Shown: positions 36,875 through 50,160, counted from the first letter of the stretch. The stretch: 64,000 bases of DNA from Saururus chinensis (GCA_035235625.1 CP141146.1:17230501-17294500), one strand, 5' to 3'. Numbers and translations: made by a program. Notes: generated by a model from the sequence alone, not told the origin.

Positions 36875-39800
36875 TGTAAGGTCCCTGATTTTTCCACGAT
36901 TTTATGTGATTTTCCTGCAATTTTTTGGTTATTTTCGGCGGGAAAATGTGACGTTTCAGCGTTTTTGTATTTATGTATTTTCTGCTGTATTTTTACCCAT
37001 AGGGCTTAGTCGCGGGCCGCGGGCCTTGCTGCGCACTTTCGGCGCGAGTGTTGGATTTATAACGTGTCAGCAACGAGTTAACGCGTGATGGGGATACGAT
37101 TGGAAAAAAGAAGAAGAAAAAAAAATACAGCAGATTAGATCGGGCTCGGCCCGATCTAGAGAAAAAAAAATGTGTTGGAACAGTGTTTCCCCCACCCCCT
37201 TCTCCGGCGTCTCTCTGTCCCAGCCGCCACCGGCCGCCGGTGGGCCGCATGGCCACCGCACCGGCTCCGCCCCGGTCGTGCGACTGCTGGGGGGCCGCCA
37301 TCCCGGCCCCACGGCCGCTCTGCCCCGTCTCGCCCCTGTTCCACCAGGCGATCTCTCTGCTCTCTCTCTGATTTGTGCTTGGAAGGCGCCGGCAGTGGCC
37401 GGTGGGCTTCGCCCGGCATCCATTCGGCCAGTCTCAGGCCGGCGACGGCAGGGCCGTCGCCCTGGCCAGTTCCGCCGGCTCCCCCACTCGATTTTCTCCG
37501 GTTAGCCCTCTCTCCCTCTCGTACTGTGTTTTAATTGTTGAGCCGCCGCCGTGGGCCGCCCAGGGCCGGCGACGGTGGGAGGCCATCCCTCCCGGCCCAG
37601 TGGGCCTCCATTCCGCCGCCCCGTCCTCATCCCCCTTCACCCCTATTTTTCCGCCGCCTCACTGTTTTGGGTGAAACGGTGGCTACCGGCGGCGAGCCAC
37701 CGCCAATCGGACCTCCGTCCAGCCCCGCCTTGGTCCGGCGAAGTGATTGAGCCACCCCTCCCTAGCCGATTTCGCCTCCGTCCTCCATCTTCCCTTCGAC
37801 CAGATCTTCTGAGCCCTTGTTTCTTTTGGTCCGGGTGTTTGGGACTACCGGCGCTGGGAATTGCCGCCTTTGGCCGAAGACGGCTCCACTCGGTCTCCAT
37901 CCTGCCAGCCGCGGTCCAGTGACTGCAAGGCCGACCACTAGCTAGCTCCGCCGCCCCCTTGGCCGTTCCACCCGGTCCGATTTGCACGCTATTGTGGGTG
38001 GATTCTTCGTTGAGTTGTCGCCACTGTTGTTGGCCAGTGAAGCCAACCCAATCGTTGTGGGCTCTGCCCCGGCCTGGCGATGGCCCAGGGACGGCCCCAT
38101 CCGGACTGGTTCAGCCTCCGTCCCCTCCGCTTTGTCGGAGCCCGATCCGCATCCCTTGCTCGGGTGCTCTCACTCGGAAAAACCGAGCCTTTGCTCCTCA
38201 CTGTGTTGTTTGTCCGGCGTGTTGCCGTTGACTTTGACCGTCAACTCTGGCCGGAGATAGCTCCTCCTGGCCGCTAGAGCCACGACACAGCCGGCCAGAG
38301 CCATTGGTAACCCTTGCTCCTCCCTGTGTCCCCCCGGCCCCTCTATGCTTTTGGCCGTTTTTATGTTTTGGGTTATCAAGCATCGTTGGATGCTGAACAC
38401 CCTTTGGACCACTTAGTGTGGCGGGTTTCAGCCTAGAGATGGCTGGCTGCCTTAGTGCGGCACCGCCCCTCTTCTTCGGCATGAGGCAGGTTCCCCCCTT
38501 GTCAATGATATGTGTTTGACCGCGCCACTTAGAGCGCCACCGTTTTATCTTGTCGTACGCCAATTGGCCTCTAGTCGGCCTGCCTCGGCACGGCAACGGC
38601 AAAGGCCGTATTGTTGGTCTCTGCCCTTGGGCATGGCCCTGCCGCCCTTTCGAGCTTTGGGCCGATACCGTCTAGCCCTCTCCTCTTCCCTTTGGTCGTG
38701 TGTGCAAGTAGCCACGTGTGCTGGTTAGGGTATTGGTGCCGCTTTGGCACCACCCGACAGTCAGATGGCTCCGCCATCATCTGGAGTTGACATCGGAGTC
38801 CTCCATTACCTCTCCTCCATCCTTGAGTGACGCCCACACCCTCCGCCCTTATGTGGGCCCTAGTAAACACAAAATCGACGCCGTTGGGTGCTGTCCACGG
38901 CCAATTTCGATGTCTTGTGACCGGTTGTGTATGGTTCAACCACCGGTCAAATTTTAGTGTACGCCTAGACCTTCAGTCGCACCTGCCACTCGTTGGCACG
39001 ACCTTCCTCCCGGCCGCCCGTAGTGTGCCGCCGTGGATCATGGATTTTTCCGCGTTGATCAGTGTCACCCCTATTTGGCAGTGAGTGCTTCTGGCGTTTC
39101 TTACACCCTCGGGACAGCAGCTCTCTCAGCTAGGCAATGGTTTTGGCCACCAACTCCGCCACTGACGCTGCCACCGTCGTGTGCTCACCATCAAACGTCA
39201 TGATTACGAGGTAGGGGAGCTTGAACTCGTAATTTCATGATAGCATGCTTGAATGAGTAGTAGCATGCCTGGAATTACATGATGTGCATATAAGCATGAT
39301 TATATGGTATGTTTAGATACGTATGGCATGCATATGAGCTGTGAGTATGATTGTTAGGTATGAGTTGCACGTATGCTTTATGTATGTGTATGTGCATGTG
39401 GGCATAGGTATGTACGATGAACGGTAAGAAGTGGTAAGGGTTTGGTACGAAGTTGGACGTGGATTTGGACGTGTAAGCGTACGACGGAAGACAGAGAAAG
39501 TAAGTTTGATGGGCGATGGATGGTAAAAAGTGGTAAGGTTTTTGGTATGGAGTCGGATGGGGACGGGTAAGCGTGTGATGGAAGATGACAAACGTAAGTA
39601 TGACAGACGAAGAATGGAGCGGATTGGATCGGTTTGGTGTGGAACAAAGTCAGGGGTTGGTTTCTGTAAGTAAGAGAACTTAGGCTTGAAGCCTGAGGTG
39701 GGGTTTGTTAGATGACAAGAGTGTGCATAATTGTACAAGCATAACGTACAAATTATAAAGTGAAAAGTAAGCATAATCAGTGAGGTGTAAGTAAGGGGGT

Positions 39801-41719
39801 AACGGGGATCTGCTTTGAGGAGCTCAGTTTGACAATGTAAGTAAGATGTTTGGACTGTAAGGTGGATGGCAGAGGTTGTATGATTACATAAGGATTGTGT
39901 ACAGTGAGGTATGTGTGACTTGGACGGGTAAGTGAAATCTGCTGCCCTGACGAACTAGGGTTTCGATCGGGCTCAGCTTCGGTTTGATCAGTCGAGGACT
40001 AAGTTTGTGTGGCATAATCGTACTGCATAATATACTTAATTCAAACTTAAATTATAAAAAAGCTAATGATAGCGTTGTGAGTTTGAGACCTGAGGGTTCG
40101 ACGGATTAAGTTCCGTGTTTGAGCTAGCCGATAATGAGTCGGCTGAGCACTTCTGTGTCTTGCCATGGTTGTTATCCTGCGGGATTTTTGTCTATGTGCT
40201 ATATAGAGCACCAGACGTCTAATGCTCTGTTGAGAGCAATGTATGCTTTGTTTTGGTCTGTGTGCTGTATTAAGCCCAGACATTTGATGCTTTGTTGAGA
40301 GCGTTGTAAGTTTCCGCCTTTCGTGGGCTCTGTATGTTTCTGCCTTGATGGCTCTGTATGTTCTGCCTAAGAGTGGCATTGTAAGATTCTTGCCCAAGAG
40401 TGGCAATATATGTTTTCTGCCCTTAGTTGGCACTGTATGGCCCTTGTTGGCAATGTATGGCCCCAAAGAGTGGGCATTTGCGCGCTCAGGTAAGCAATAT
40501 CATGGACCTGCTCTTACCTGTTTGATCCTGTGCCCCATGAGCATAGGTGTGCCTTGCCTTCGGAAAAGTCCATGGCGTCTAGTTGCTCCCCGAAGGTTAA
40601 GGTGACGCCCTTGTGGCATTCCCTTCTTTTTCGACGTTGGAGCTTGTTAATTGTAATGAGCTTCAATTGTCGGTAGTATGTGTTCGACAGTGAGAGTATG
40701 TTGTATGCTTCAGATTCTGAGTAAGTTGTACGTGTAAGATCCAGAGTAGGTGTAAGTGTAAGCTCCTAAGGAAGACGTAAGAATACGTTTATGTGTGAGC
40801 ATATGATTGTACGATTAAGGTCGTACAAGTACGTGTAGGTTGTGTGAGTATGAGTACGATTGTAAGATGATGATTTTGAGTAAGAATGTAAGTGAAAGTT
40901 TTTGAGTAAGACCGTAAGTGTACGATTCTGAGCACGATTGTAAGTATATGTTCTGATAAGGACTGTAAGTGTAAGATTGTACGGATAAGGTCGTACAAGT
41001 ATATGTAAGGATTTGAGTATGTGCATGATGGTACAAGAAAGTTGTAAGACCCTAATTCAGGGTGTTTGTGTAAGTTTGCTTTCATTGGTGTGCCATGCAT
41101 TATTATTTGCAGATGTACGATTGATATATGTTGACTACTTCATGTTTGTGTTGCATGACGCATGTTTTTATGAACTTATCGAGTTCACCATTTTTTGGGA
41201 TTTCCCCTACTGGGTATTTTCCTACTAAGTATGAAAATACTCACCCTACTATTTTTTAGCCCCGTGGTTCGGGAGGATTTTGCAGGTTGTGTTGAAGAGC
41301 TCCGGGAGATGGATGCTCGTTTCTGTGGATGATTGTTTTGCCTTTGACTCGGGTGTATTTGACTCAATGAGAGTAATTGGTGCCACGATCTGCTGTATGG
41401 GGTGAGATGAGATTTAAGTATTTGTATATTCTGGACTTTTAATTTGGATCAGATAGTAGACTGTTTATGGGACTTGTACTCGGGGACGCCTGGGAGTTAT
41501 TTGTATTTGAAAATCCATGATCATGGTGATTTAGTCGTACGTTTGTTTTCGAGTGACGCCTGAGAATATTTGATTTAGTGGTACGATGTTTAACCGTATG
41601 ATGTTTTAAATTATAAACTGTTTATACGGGTTTTGATTTCGTCAGTTTTACTCCGATTTAAAAAAATAAAAATTTTTCGTGAATTTTATGGAAAATGTAT
41701 AAAAATCTCGGGCGTTACA
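36875..41719 (+). mobile_element. Nested 4.8-kb solo LTR, 5-bp TSD (Ty3/gypsy type)
   Basis: It starts tgtaaggtccctgattttt and ends ctcgggcgttaca, with aagaa on both sides (36,870-36,874 and 41,720-41,724). No gag or pol is present, so it is a solo LTR or an LTR-only derivative. Near the 3' side (41,205-41,250) is the ctactgggta...aaatactcaccc stretch also seen in the other LTRs here. A GC-rich core (37,160-39,070) and a later gta-rich, degenerate repeat zone (39,200-41,000) fill the rest. Very long LTRs are known in plant Ty3/gypsy groups. The frames in the GC-rich core overlap on both strands and are not genes. Confidence 0.8.
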
Positions 41720-43283
41720 AAGAAGCACTCAACCGGCTGTAAGACATTGACAGTGACAACACCCAACGATGGCAATTTAGGGTCGACAATGGCCCACATA
41801 AAGGCGAAGGGCGTGGGGCGACACTCGGAAATATAGGAGAGGTGGAGCACTATGGTTGTTAACCTAATCAGTGATAGAGCCATTTGATGGTTACACAGCG
41901 CCAAAATGGTGCTTATACCCTGAAATGCATGTCGTGACCACTTGCACACATGGCCAAAAAAGGCCACTCGGGGGAAGATGGGCTGGATAGAAATGGTCCA
42001 AGGCCCAAAAAGGCGACAAAGCTAGGGCCTGAAGGTAGTGATCGACTGAGCGGGAATATTGCCAATTGCCACCCACAACTAAAATAATTGGTAAGGGCGA
42101 CTATGCATCTCACACGACAAAGGGCGAAGGGGTGTCTTGGAGTTGAGCCGAGGCCGAGTGAAGTTCATGGGGCCATTGTTGTGCCAAGGCCAATAGAGGT
42201 AACTCCAACTATCCCGGGTTGAGGCAAACCAAACCAAATTTGGTAGGAGGCCTTTCAATATAAAATGTGTAGAATGGGTCTATGTACAAACAGGTGGAAG
42301 TACCGGTAAGGCAGAACCAAACTAGATAGTGGTAGTGCTATGCTGGGATGGCCTTGCCATCATCACTGGGCCGAGGTGAAACCCCTGGCGGCTGGCCAGC
42401 CCCTACTACCCAGTGGCTGCGCCAGTGAAAAGACCCACATAGATGGGTCGTTTGGTTTGGGCGGAAGGGAAAGGAGTGGTTCGGGGGTTGGAGATGGGGC
42501 CAAATATGGTTAGGGAGGTAGAGGAAGGCATGGGGAGCGAGGTCATGGCCAGATATGGGATGGAGGGGTGGTGTTCGATTGAAAATGGTCACAGAGACGA
42601 CAGAACAGTAGTTTGATGGCCAAACTCAAGCTAACACAATGAAAAAAATTGGGGGAAAATATGAGCAGCTCGAGGAGTAAGGAGAGGTTGGTGGTGACTC
42701 TAGCTAGCGCCTTTGGGGTCCTTACCGTTGGACAAAGCTAAGTCCAATGGGGAGCGGTGGCGAATAGCTCTCTAATGGCCCAAGGCCGATGAAACAAGGT
42801 GAAAACCTGGGGGAAACACTTGTAGCTCATGGAGGAGCGAGGAGAGCAAGGCGGCAGCCATAGCTGGTACCATCAGGCACGTGCCAGCCGGACGGAGTCG
42901 AATCAAGCAACATGTAGTGGAGTCCAGTGACAAGGGAGGTGCACTGGAGGGTCTGTAATTGCTCACTGGTTCCTTCTCAAAGTTTTTTGACTTTCTAGAA
43001 AGAAACTGAATTCGACAAGGCTCTTTTTAGCCATGATCCACTTTTTAATTCTTTTTTTTCCTCGTGCACATTTTACATGTTCTTCTTTCTTATGCATTCT
43101 GTATCCAAAATTTATTCCGAAAATATTTGTGACACATCGAAGCCCAACGGCTGCGACTAAGCCCCACACTCGACTCTATTAATATAAATATCGGAGTAAA
43201 ATACATGAAAACAAATACGCCGAAGCGTCACATTTTCCTGCCAAAAATAAAAGAAAAATCACTAAAAAATTAGGAATGTTACA

Positions 43284-43790
43284 TGACCTATTTGGTGTTT
43301 GGACATATATTCTCCAGCTGATCAAAGCTAATCCTTATTTGTTTCTATTTCAAATCTCTTACAATTTATTTGTTTTTTTTCTTTTCCATTGGATAATTAT
43401 ATCTAAACTCATACTCTCCCATTGATCAAGGCTAATCCGACTTTGCTATTGCTTGAAATTCACATATAGTCTTTTCTCTTACTGGTTGTGATAAGTTATT
43501 GATTTCCATCCTACATTTCAGGCTAAAATGTGTGTCTAAAATTTATATCAAATTTCAGATACAAAGCTTATGAGCAAAAGAATAGTTAATGCCATTAGAA
43601 CACTATTTTCTTACCTGTTGTTAAGCAAGAACAATTACTGAGATATGACTGAATTTTAGATTTTCTCTTGTTAACATAGTTGACATTCTTTTGGTTTGTA
43701 TTCCATCCAATAAGATTGTAGATTTTAAACATGAGCATAAGTTTTAGAGAAGTTGGTCGATATATTTGCGAGTAAGTAATTATACTTAAG
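43284..43790. other. Spacer after the LTR nest
   Basis: This is the continuation of the DNA at 35,746 after removal of the LTRs. Two similar words (ctgatcaaagctaatcc and ttgatcaaggctaatcc) lie about 110 bp apart. No gene is seen. Confidence 0.3.
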
Positions 43791-45739
43791 GGTGTGGACC
43801 CAATCATGGGCCGCACATTCACATTGGATGGTGTGTGACCCACTTGACCCCTAAACTCATATTATTTCATTTTAGTGGGATTTGAAATCGTTAAACTTGC
43901 TTTTAGACCTAAAATAATCCTAATCAGCCACTTAGGGCGTTTTTACCATATTTTATAACCCAATAGTTTTTAAACCCAGCCCAAAACCTTATTATTTAAG
44001 GAAAAACACTAGACACTTGCCTATTTGGGGAAGGGTTGTGCAAGGGAGAAGGAGGTGCTCTACCCCCATTTCCCAAAGAGGAAAAACGGATTAAGGTGTA
44101 TTTTCTTACCCTAATTACCCCTAATCTTTCGATTTTGGTCTTAATATTTCTTATCTTCATTTCCCCAAATTTGATTTTTAATTTCTTCTATTAAAAATCT
44201 TATTTTTAATTTCAGTTTAAAACCTTAAATAAGTAATTTTCGTTTTAAACCAAAGGATATTTAGATATAACTATTTTCAAGTTGATTTAAGCTTATTAGT
44301 TGATTTTTAATTAAGTTTTAACAAAAACCTGAATTTTTGGGTAAGCTTTCTTGAGGATTGAGGCTTCTTAATAAATCCAAGGTCTTCATAGAGGTAAGGG
44401 AATTTCATCTTGTGTGGTTTTATCCATTGGATTGCATGCTTGTAGATTTATGTAGGTTCTTGCTTCATTTTGAGCTTTAATTATGATTTATTAAAAATAT
44501 AATATTTATGGTTATTTTCTTGTGATTAAGCATGAGAATGATTAGATCTACCATATTCTAGGGTTAAATATTGATATTATGATGTTCTATGGTAATTTTG
44601 GAATTTATCTTAAATTTTGGAATGCTTTTGGTTTGAATTTTGGAAGTTCGAAGACCAACTGGGAAATAGGCAAAAAGTGAACTATTAAGGGTGTTTGAAT
44701 AGCCCAACAGGCGTTGAACGGTCAGCCATTTGAACGGCTTATCTGGCTGATCAAATGACCAAGCGTTCGAATAGCATGCTAGGCCGATCAAACGCCACAC
44801 AACATAATTGTGTTTTGGCCTATTCTTGAATATTTTCAACCATTTCTTTTCATCTTCTCATAAATATAATTCTTTATGTTTAAAATGACTTATGATTACT
44901 TATAAATGTTGTTGTGATTGCATGAGGACTATATTTGAATTATGATTTAGCTCAAGAATGTTGTAGGCTATATTTGTTTAATTTTAGTATTATATTCTAC
45001 ATGTTATCAATCTATGTTTGATGACTTCTTTATAATTACTTGATGATTCTAGTAAGTAAGTCTTAGCTATGATCATGTATATATGTTTACACATGTTATA
45101 TTCATTTTAGGTGAATCATGTTTCCAATATTTTAGCTTAAGTATGGTGATGTTTCTACTTGTCTAGGTTTAAGACGATGTTATATTTGTCTTGAACTCAT
45201 ATTTCGATGTTTTCATCATATTTACTCCATGATTCAAGTAGAGTAGGACTATGATAAGATTATGGATGCTTGTATATATAATATTGATTATAGCTTGTTT
45301 ATATTTAACATGTCTCAGCTTAGGTTTGCACACTACCCCGGCCTTATGTACATTCTTGTGTAGATAATTATGACTATTTGACATAAATGGACCACGTTTC
45401 TTGCGCATGTGGACTGATTTGAACATGTTTACTTATACTTAGATTTATTTAGCATTTGTTTACGTATGTAGCATGTGACATTCATCATGAAAATGATTTA
45501 TAAATGACCTTAATCGTGATTGATCGATTGGATAAAATTAAACAATATTGGATGTCGGATTAAATCGTTCAAAGACTTATTGTGTCAGATTTGGGTCCGA
45601 AAAGACATGATTTTGTTTTGTGTTCCTTCAAGAACATGGTGCCTCCCTAGTTTGAGACGAGCTAATTGAGATGTGAGTTTATTTGTTAAGTTATCTGGAC
45701 CCTAAAAATGCAGGATGATATGTCTATGTGCACCGACTC

Positions 45740-46040
45740 ACTACGTGCTCTAGTTTTCCTTTATGGAATTCCGACTCTCCCCACAAGAGATTATCCATAG
45801 CGAGCACACTGCTCTAGTTTTATTTTGTGGAATTCAGACTCTCCCCGCAAGGTTTGTCCTTAGTAAGCAAGTTGGTCTCGATTTCCTTTGTGGAATTCGG
45901 ACCTTCCTTTCTAAGGATTGTCCTTAGCAAGTAGAGGGGGTACCTTCCCAACACGGGAACCTACCCAACACTTTAGTTTTCCTTTTATAGGAATTTAGAC
46001 CTTCCCCACAAGGGATTGTCCTTAGTGAGTGGGTTATTAT
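45740..46040 (+). repeat. Degenerate tandem array, about 70-80 bp unit
   Basis: Four units share the order tagttttcct..tggaatt, cgactctccccacaag and gattatccatagcgag, with variants such as ggattgtccttagcaag. Unit lengths vary. Arrays of this sort often lie inside long LTRs. Confidence 0.7.
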
Positions 46041-46844
46041 TTTATCAATTGTGAGATATTCACCATTAATTTGTTGCATGTGTATGAGAGATAGTGCTGA
46101 TTAACATAAGTTCTGTAGGAACAATGAAGCTTATTTTACACATAGATGATGTGTAGTTGATATACTTAATGTTCCAGAAAGAATATTTTTATTGAGAAAT
46201 GAATATGCATGATATGTTTATGTAGATAAATAATTAATGCAGGATGTGATTATGATAATGAGTTTCATATGTTTGCACATGAGGTGTATATACGTTATCA
46301 GCTATATTTGAACCCATGAAGCACAAGGGTATGATATGTGCTTATGAAATATGTGTTATGGTATAATGGTATGGCTATGTATTGATGAAATATATTATAT
46401 ATATCATGATATGCAAATAATATAAGTATGTGTTGATGAAAGATGTTATATATAGCATGGTATGTAAGTGGCATGACTATATGTTGTGAGATATGTTATA
46501 AATAACATGATATGTAGGTGACATAAGTGGATGCTTATGGAATGTAAATTATGACATGATGCACATGTGCATGAGTTTATATGATTATTCCATGATGAAT
46601 GGGCATAGTGATTGATTATAAATGTTTATTATGTCTGTGTTATTATTATGAATTTACTTTCCGTAATAAAACCCTTATGAGCTTTGGCTCATCCCTCTTT
46701 GTTTTGTGTTTTATTTTGGTGCTTCATGTCGTGCCATGCAGGTTGTTCGGATTGGGCTTTATGTTGAGCATGTAGACCACGTCAATCATTAAGAGGGGAT
46801 TCATAGAGATGTTGGGTTTTATATTAGCTTGTTTATGTTATGTT

Positions 46845-46967
<123 letters not shown>

Positions 46968-47280
46968 TTGGCTCTACTTATTAATTTCTATTTATCCATT
47001 GTTGGCTTAGACTTTAGTTAGCCATTGTTGGCTTAAGACTTATTTTAGTCATATGTAGGTTTGTTTATGACTATTATGTGGGTATGAGTGAACTAATGCT
47101 TTAATTAGTAGTCATTTCTTTGGTTTGTTTGCTTTTGTACAAAGTATACGTGCTCAACTCCGTAGTGTGTTTTACCTAAGGATGAGTTAAGTCTTCTGCA
47201 ATCCAACTCCACCTTATCGTGCTGCGTGTCATTTTCTTCTTGGACTGGGTTTGGCTCGAGGGTGGCGTGCATGTGTCAAG

Positions 47281-48054
47281 GCAATACAAGAGGAGTCACA
47301 AGTGACGAGGGAGATAAAAGAGCTCATGCCGGAGGAGGAAGATTGAGAATAGGGTAATGAAAGAGTAGAAATAAAGCTCAAGGAATAGTAGAGGGTGGGG
47401 GGGGGGGGGTGTATTTAGCAATTTGTTTAATATTTTTAGGGTGTGTAAAGTGTGGGGGGCCTTGAGTATAATGTGTGTGTTGGGGAGGGGGGATAGCCCC
47501 GTTATAGCAATAATTGCACCACTAGTCCCTTTCCACATAAGAAGTAATAGTAAAAGACAATAGATCCACACATGTAAACGTGGACAACAACTATATGTCA
47601 GGCCCATTGGGATCATGGGCCATGCTCTAAGGACTGAAAAGGGTGGGCATGCATGGGTCAACTTGGATCGTCGAAGCCACTCTAGGAAGTGGTGATGGGC
47701 TCACAACTCTTCTCACCTTCACTCTTCCACCGCCCTCTAACGCCTCCTCTTAAAACTGGTGACAACTTTTAATTCTTTAAAGAAAATTGTTATTGTGACA
47801 AAAAAATATGTCGAAAACTTATTTCATCCTTTAAAACACATTGAGTAGTAGATACTATTTTTTTAACCCTATTTATTTAATAAGTTTTTATAAAAAATGA
47901 TATTTATACATGAAATACACACAATAAAAATAAAATTTACACATTAGTAGAGGCTATCTTTTTTAGCCCTACTAATCTAACGATTTCTAAATTAAACCTG
48001 ACACTTTAGCGCTACCCATCTTGAAAAGAGGATCTAATGCCCATGACGTAGGTA
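47281..48054. other. Intergenic DNA downstream of the DnaJ gene
   Basis: This includes a G run at 47,394-47,409 and two weakly similar AT-rich stretches at about 47,820-47,900 and 47,940-48,000. It holds the 3' flank of the J-domain gene. No other gene is recognised. Confidence 0.35.
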
Positions 48055-48498
48055 TCACGTACAAAACTCAACGTCAAAAAAGAAGTTTGCTTCATGAAAT
48101 TCGGGCCGCTGCTCCAAGTCCTCGAAGATTTGTCGAAACTCCTCGATCGATCGGTCGAACTCCTCCTTGATATTGGGCATTTTTTCCGCATTCGTTTCTG
48201 CTTTGCGCTTCTGCATCTCGAACGCTTCGGGGCTCCGGCCGCGCTTCTTCCGGCGGTCGAGCTCTGCGCAGAGGCTGGCGTCGTGGGCTCGGCGCGGGGC
48301 GTCGTCCTTGAGGACCTTGAAGGCCGACTACAGCCTCTGGAACTTGGAGGTGGCCTGGGGGTCGTCCGGGTTCTTGTCCGGGTGGATCTCCCGGGCCTTC
48401 CTCCTGTAGGCCTGCTCGATCTCCCGGGCGGATGACTTGAGGCCCTCCTCTCCGCCTCTAAGCCCGAGCACCTGGTACAGGTCATTGAATGACGCCAT
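48055..48498 (-). pseudogene. Small J-domain (DnaJ/HSP40) protein gene with an internal stop
   Basis: From ATG at 48,498 the minus strand reads MASFNDLYQVLGLRGGEEGL, then a helix II with AYRRKAREIHPDKNPDD. The HPD signature that stimulates Hsp70 ATPase is at residues 39-41. Codon 57 is TAG (48,330-48,328), within the J domain just after KFQRL, where a residue such as glutamine is likely. The same frame then continues sensibly as SAFKVLKDD and a charged tail (RRKKRGRSPEAFEMQKRKAE, NIKEEFDRSIEEF, IFEDLEQRPEFHE) to TGA at 48,057-48,055. The layout resembles the DNAJC17-like type. GC content is much higher than that of the flanks. It could be a recent pseudogene, an allele with a nonsense change, or a sequence error. 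Confidence 0.8.
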
Positions 48499-48574
48499 GG
48501 ATGAACACAGGCTGAGCTTGATGATTGATGAATGGATGCAAACTCTGTCTTGCAACTAAATTAGGGTTACCGTC

Positions 48575-48583
48575 CTTTATATA
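48575..48583 (-). promoter_or_regulatory. TATA box of the J-domain gene
   Basis: The minus strand reads tatataaag about 80 bp upstream of the ATG, a good distance for a plant TATA box with a short leader. Confidence 0.6.
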
Positions 48584-49915
48584 CACTCCTCTTCCAAAGT
48601 CGGTGCTTTCAATTCAGGAAATCGCTCTCTCTACTATTCGGAAGTTTCCTCGATTTAAAATGGGAAACTTCCCTGGTTTTTGTTGGGTCCATATCCAGGA
48701 GACAGAATTTCTTGTACCGGCTCAATAATTTGGGACTTTACGCATTGAGATGATTCTGATCAAGAAAAGGGAAGTTTCCTTACACGGTTCGTTGCTTTTA
48801 CAATTTAATGAAATTGTATTGGAAGAAAGCTTTCCAAATTTTCCCAATCAAAAGGTATCTTAACCAATGAGAGGCGCCTGGCAGCTTCGATCCCCTTGTC
48901 GGACACCCTGCCATCAATGAGAGGTGCTGTTTGATCGTTGTCTTTTTGCCTTTTCACCCATGATACCGTTTTACGTTGGATTGAGATGTCTATGTGAAGA
49001 TACTAGGTAAATGTTTCGCTGCTTATCGCTCGGCTTGGAGCTCCGGTGTGATGTATATGTCTGTGTTTGTGATTGTTTTTTGGGTTTAGTGCTTTGTTTG
49101 TTTAATAGTTTGGAATTCAAGTCAGTACGGTAGGAGTGGATTCCTAGTGTTCTCTTTTCTAGTTTGAAGAGAGCTTTTTATTAGAATTCTGTACACTTGT
49201 TGATAGAATTGTGATGGCTTTTAAGCTTTTGAATGGGGGGATTTAAAAGTTTAGTTGTCCAAAGGAAATCCCCTGCTTTTGGAGAAAGTATCCAGTGGAT
49301 CCGTTCTACTACCTAGCCGTGCATATGTCCCTTCATATTTTAATACATAATTACTCAATTTTAAACACATACAAATTTATCAAACGTGTCACTCATTACA
49401 AACACATATCTACCACGTGTCCCGTATAATAGTTCTACCTGGATAATTTTTCTTGCTTTTGAGTAAGTGATTGAGGAGTTAAAACGAGAAAATGATATGA
49501 TGAAGAAATTTAGATTTCTATATTTCTTTATTCTAAAATGGGTTGTCCGGACTTCAAACTTCGGAAACTCAAAAGAATGGCGAGCAGTGGAAGATGAAGG
49601 GTGTTTTTTTTAATTTGTTGGGGTGCCCCATAGAAAATAAGTGGGCGAGGCTAGGGGTACTAAACAATAAAAAAACCTGTATTGTTTTTCTTTTTGGGGG
49701 GCCCTGGATATAAGTTGGGGGGCAATAGATGTGTTTGTATTTAGATTTTGTTATCCAAAATGTTCTTTTTGATTTGGTTCAAAACCCTGGCTTTGTTATA
49801 GATTAAAGCATATTCAAATTTTTTTTAGAAATAGACCTCACAATCGGCCGAAATACAAATTTAGGCTAGGTAAATCGATTTTGCACAATTAAACTTACGC
49901 ACGTTCGACTTTCCC
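48584..49915. other. Intergenic DNA upstream of the J-domain gene
   Basis: It has normal AT-rich composition, no repeats of the types seen elsewhere in the window, and no clear exon. It is the longest stretch here that looks like ordinary host spacer. Confidence 0.4.
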
Positions 49916-50160
49916 ACACGCATGTTTGAATTGCCGATAATACCCTTAGGCAATATAAAAAGAGATGAAGCCCAAAGCCCTCATGGGAGACGAAAAGACA
50001 CGACGGCGGCTCCCTCTCCGGGAGCCGCCATCCTCCTCTCCTCCTCCCCCATCTCCTCCATCATCTTCTCCTTGGTATCCCTCACTGCCGTCCTCCTCTC
50101 ATCCTCCCCCGTCTCATCCATCGTCTTCTTCTAGATATCTCCACATCCTTTCCGTCTAGT
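49916..50160 (+). other. Short open frame before the MULE region
   Basis: A 70-codon frame (MFELPIIPLGNIKRDEAQSP, then Ser-rich text with SSSPISSI repeated) comes before the tandem array and transposase. It may be a 5' leader or subterminal part of the Mutator-like element. I see no homology. Confidence 0.25.

Larger units (their letters stand above)
35747..43283 (-). mobile_element. Outer solo LTR interrupted by another LTR
   Basis: Read on the minus strand it starts tgtaacattcctaatttttt (43,283) and ends near 35,747 with a decayed form of the terminus (forward tgtaatgcttgagatttttc). Its first 150 bp align with the start of the nested LTR, sharing ttttccacg/gggaaaatgtgacg and gggcttagtcgc-type text. 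The flanks are tgact (35,742-35,746) and tgacc (43,284-43,288), a duplication with one change. Without the insertion and its duplicated 5 bp the LTR is about 2.7 kb. The weaker ends show that it is older than the LTR inside it. Confidence 0.7.

Noticed and set aside
37156-39084. Many open frames of 60-130 codons in the GC-rich zone
   Set aside because: They overlap on both strands, share no known domain and lie inside a solo LTR with matched flanks.
48012-48485. 157-codon Arg/Ser-rich frame on the minus strand
   Set aside because: It is an out-of-frame shadow of the J-domain gene, which has HPD and a sensible start in another phase.
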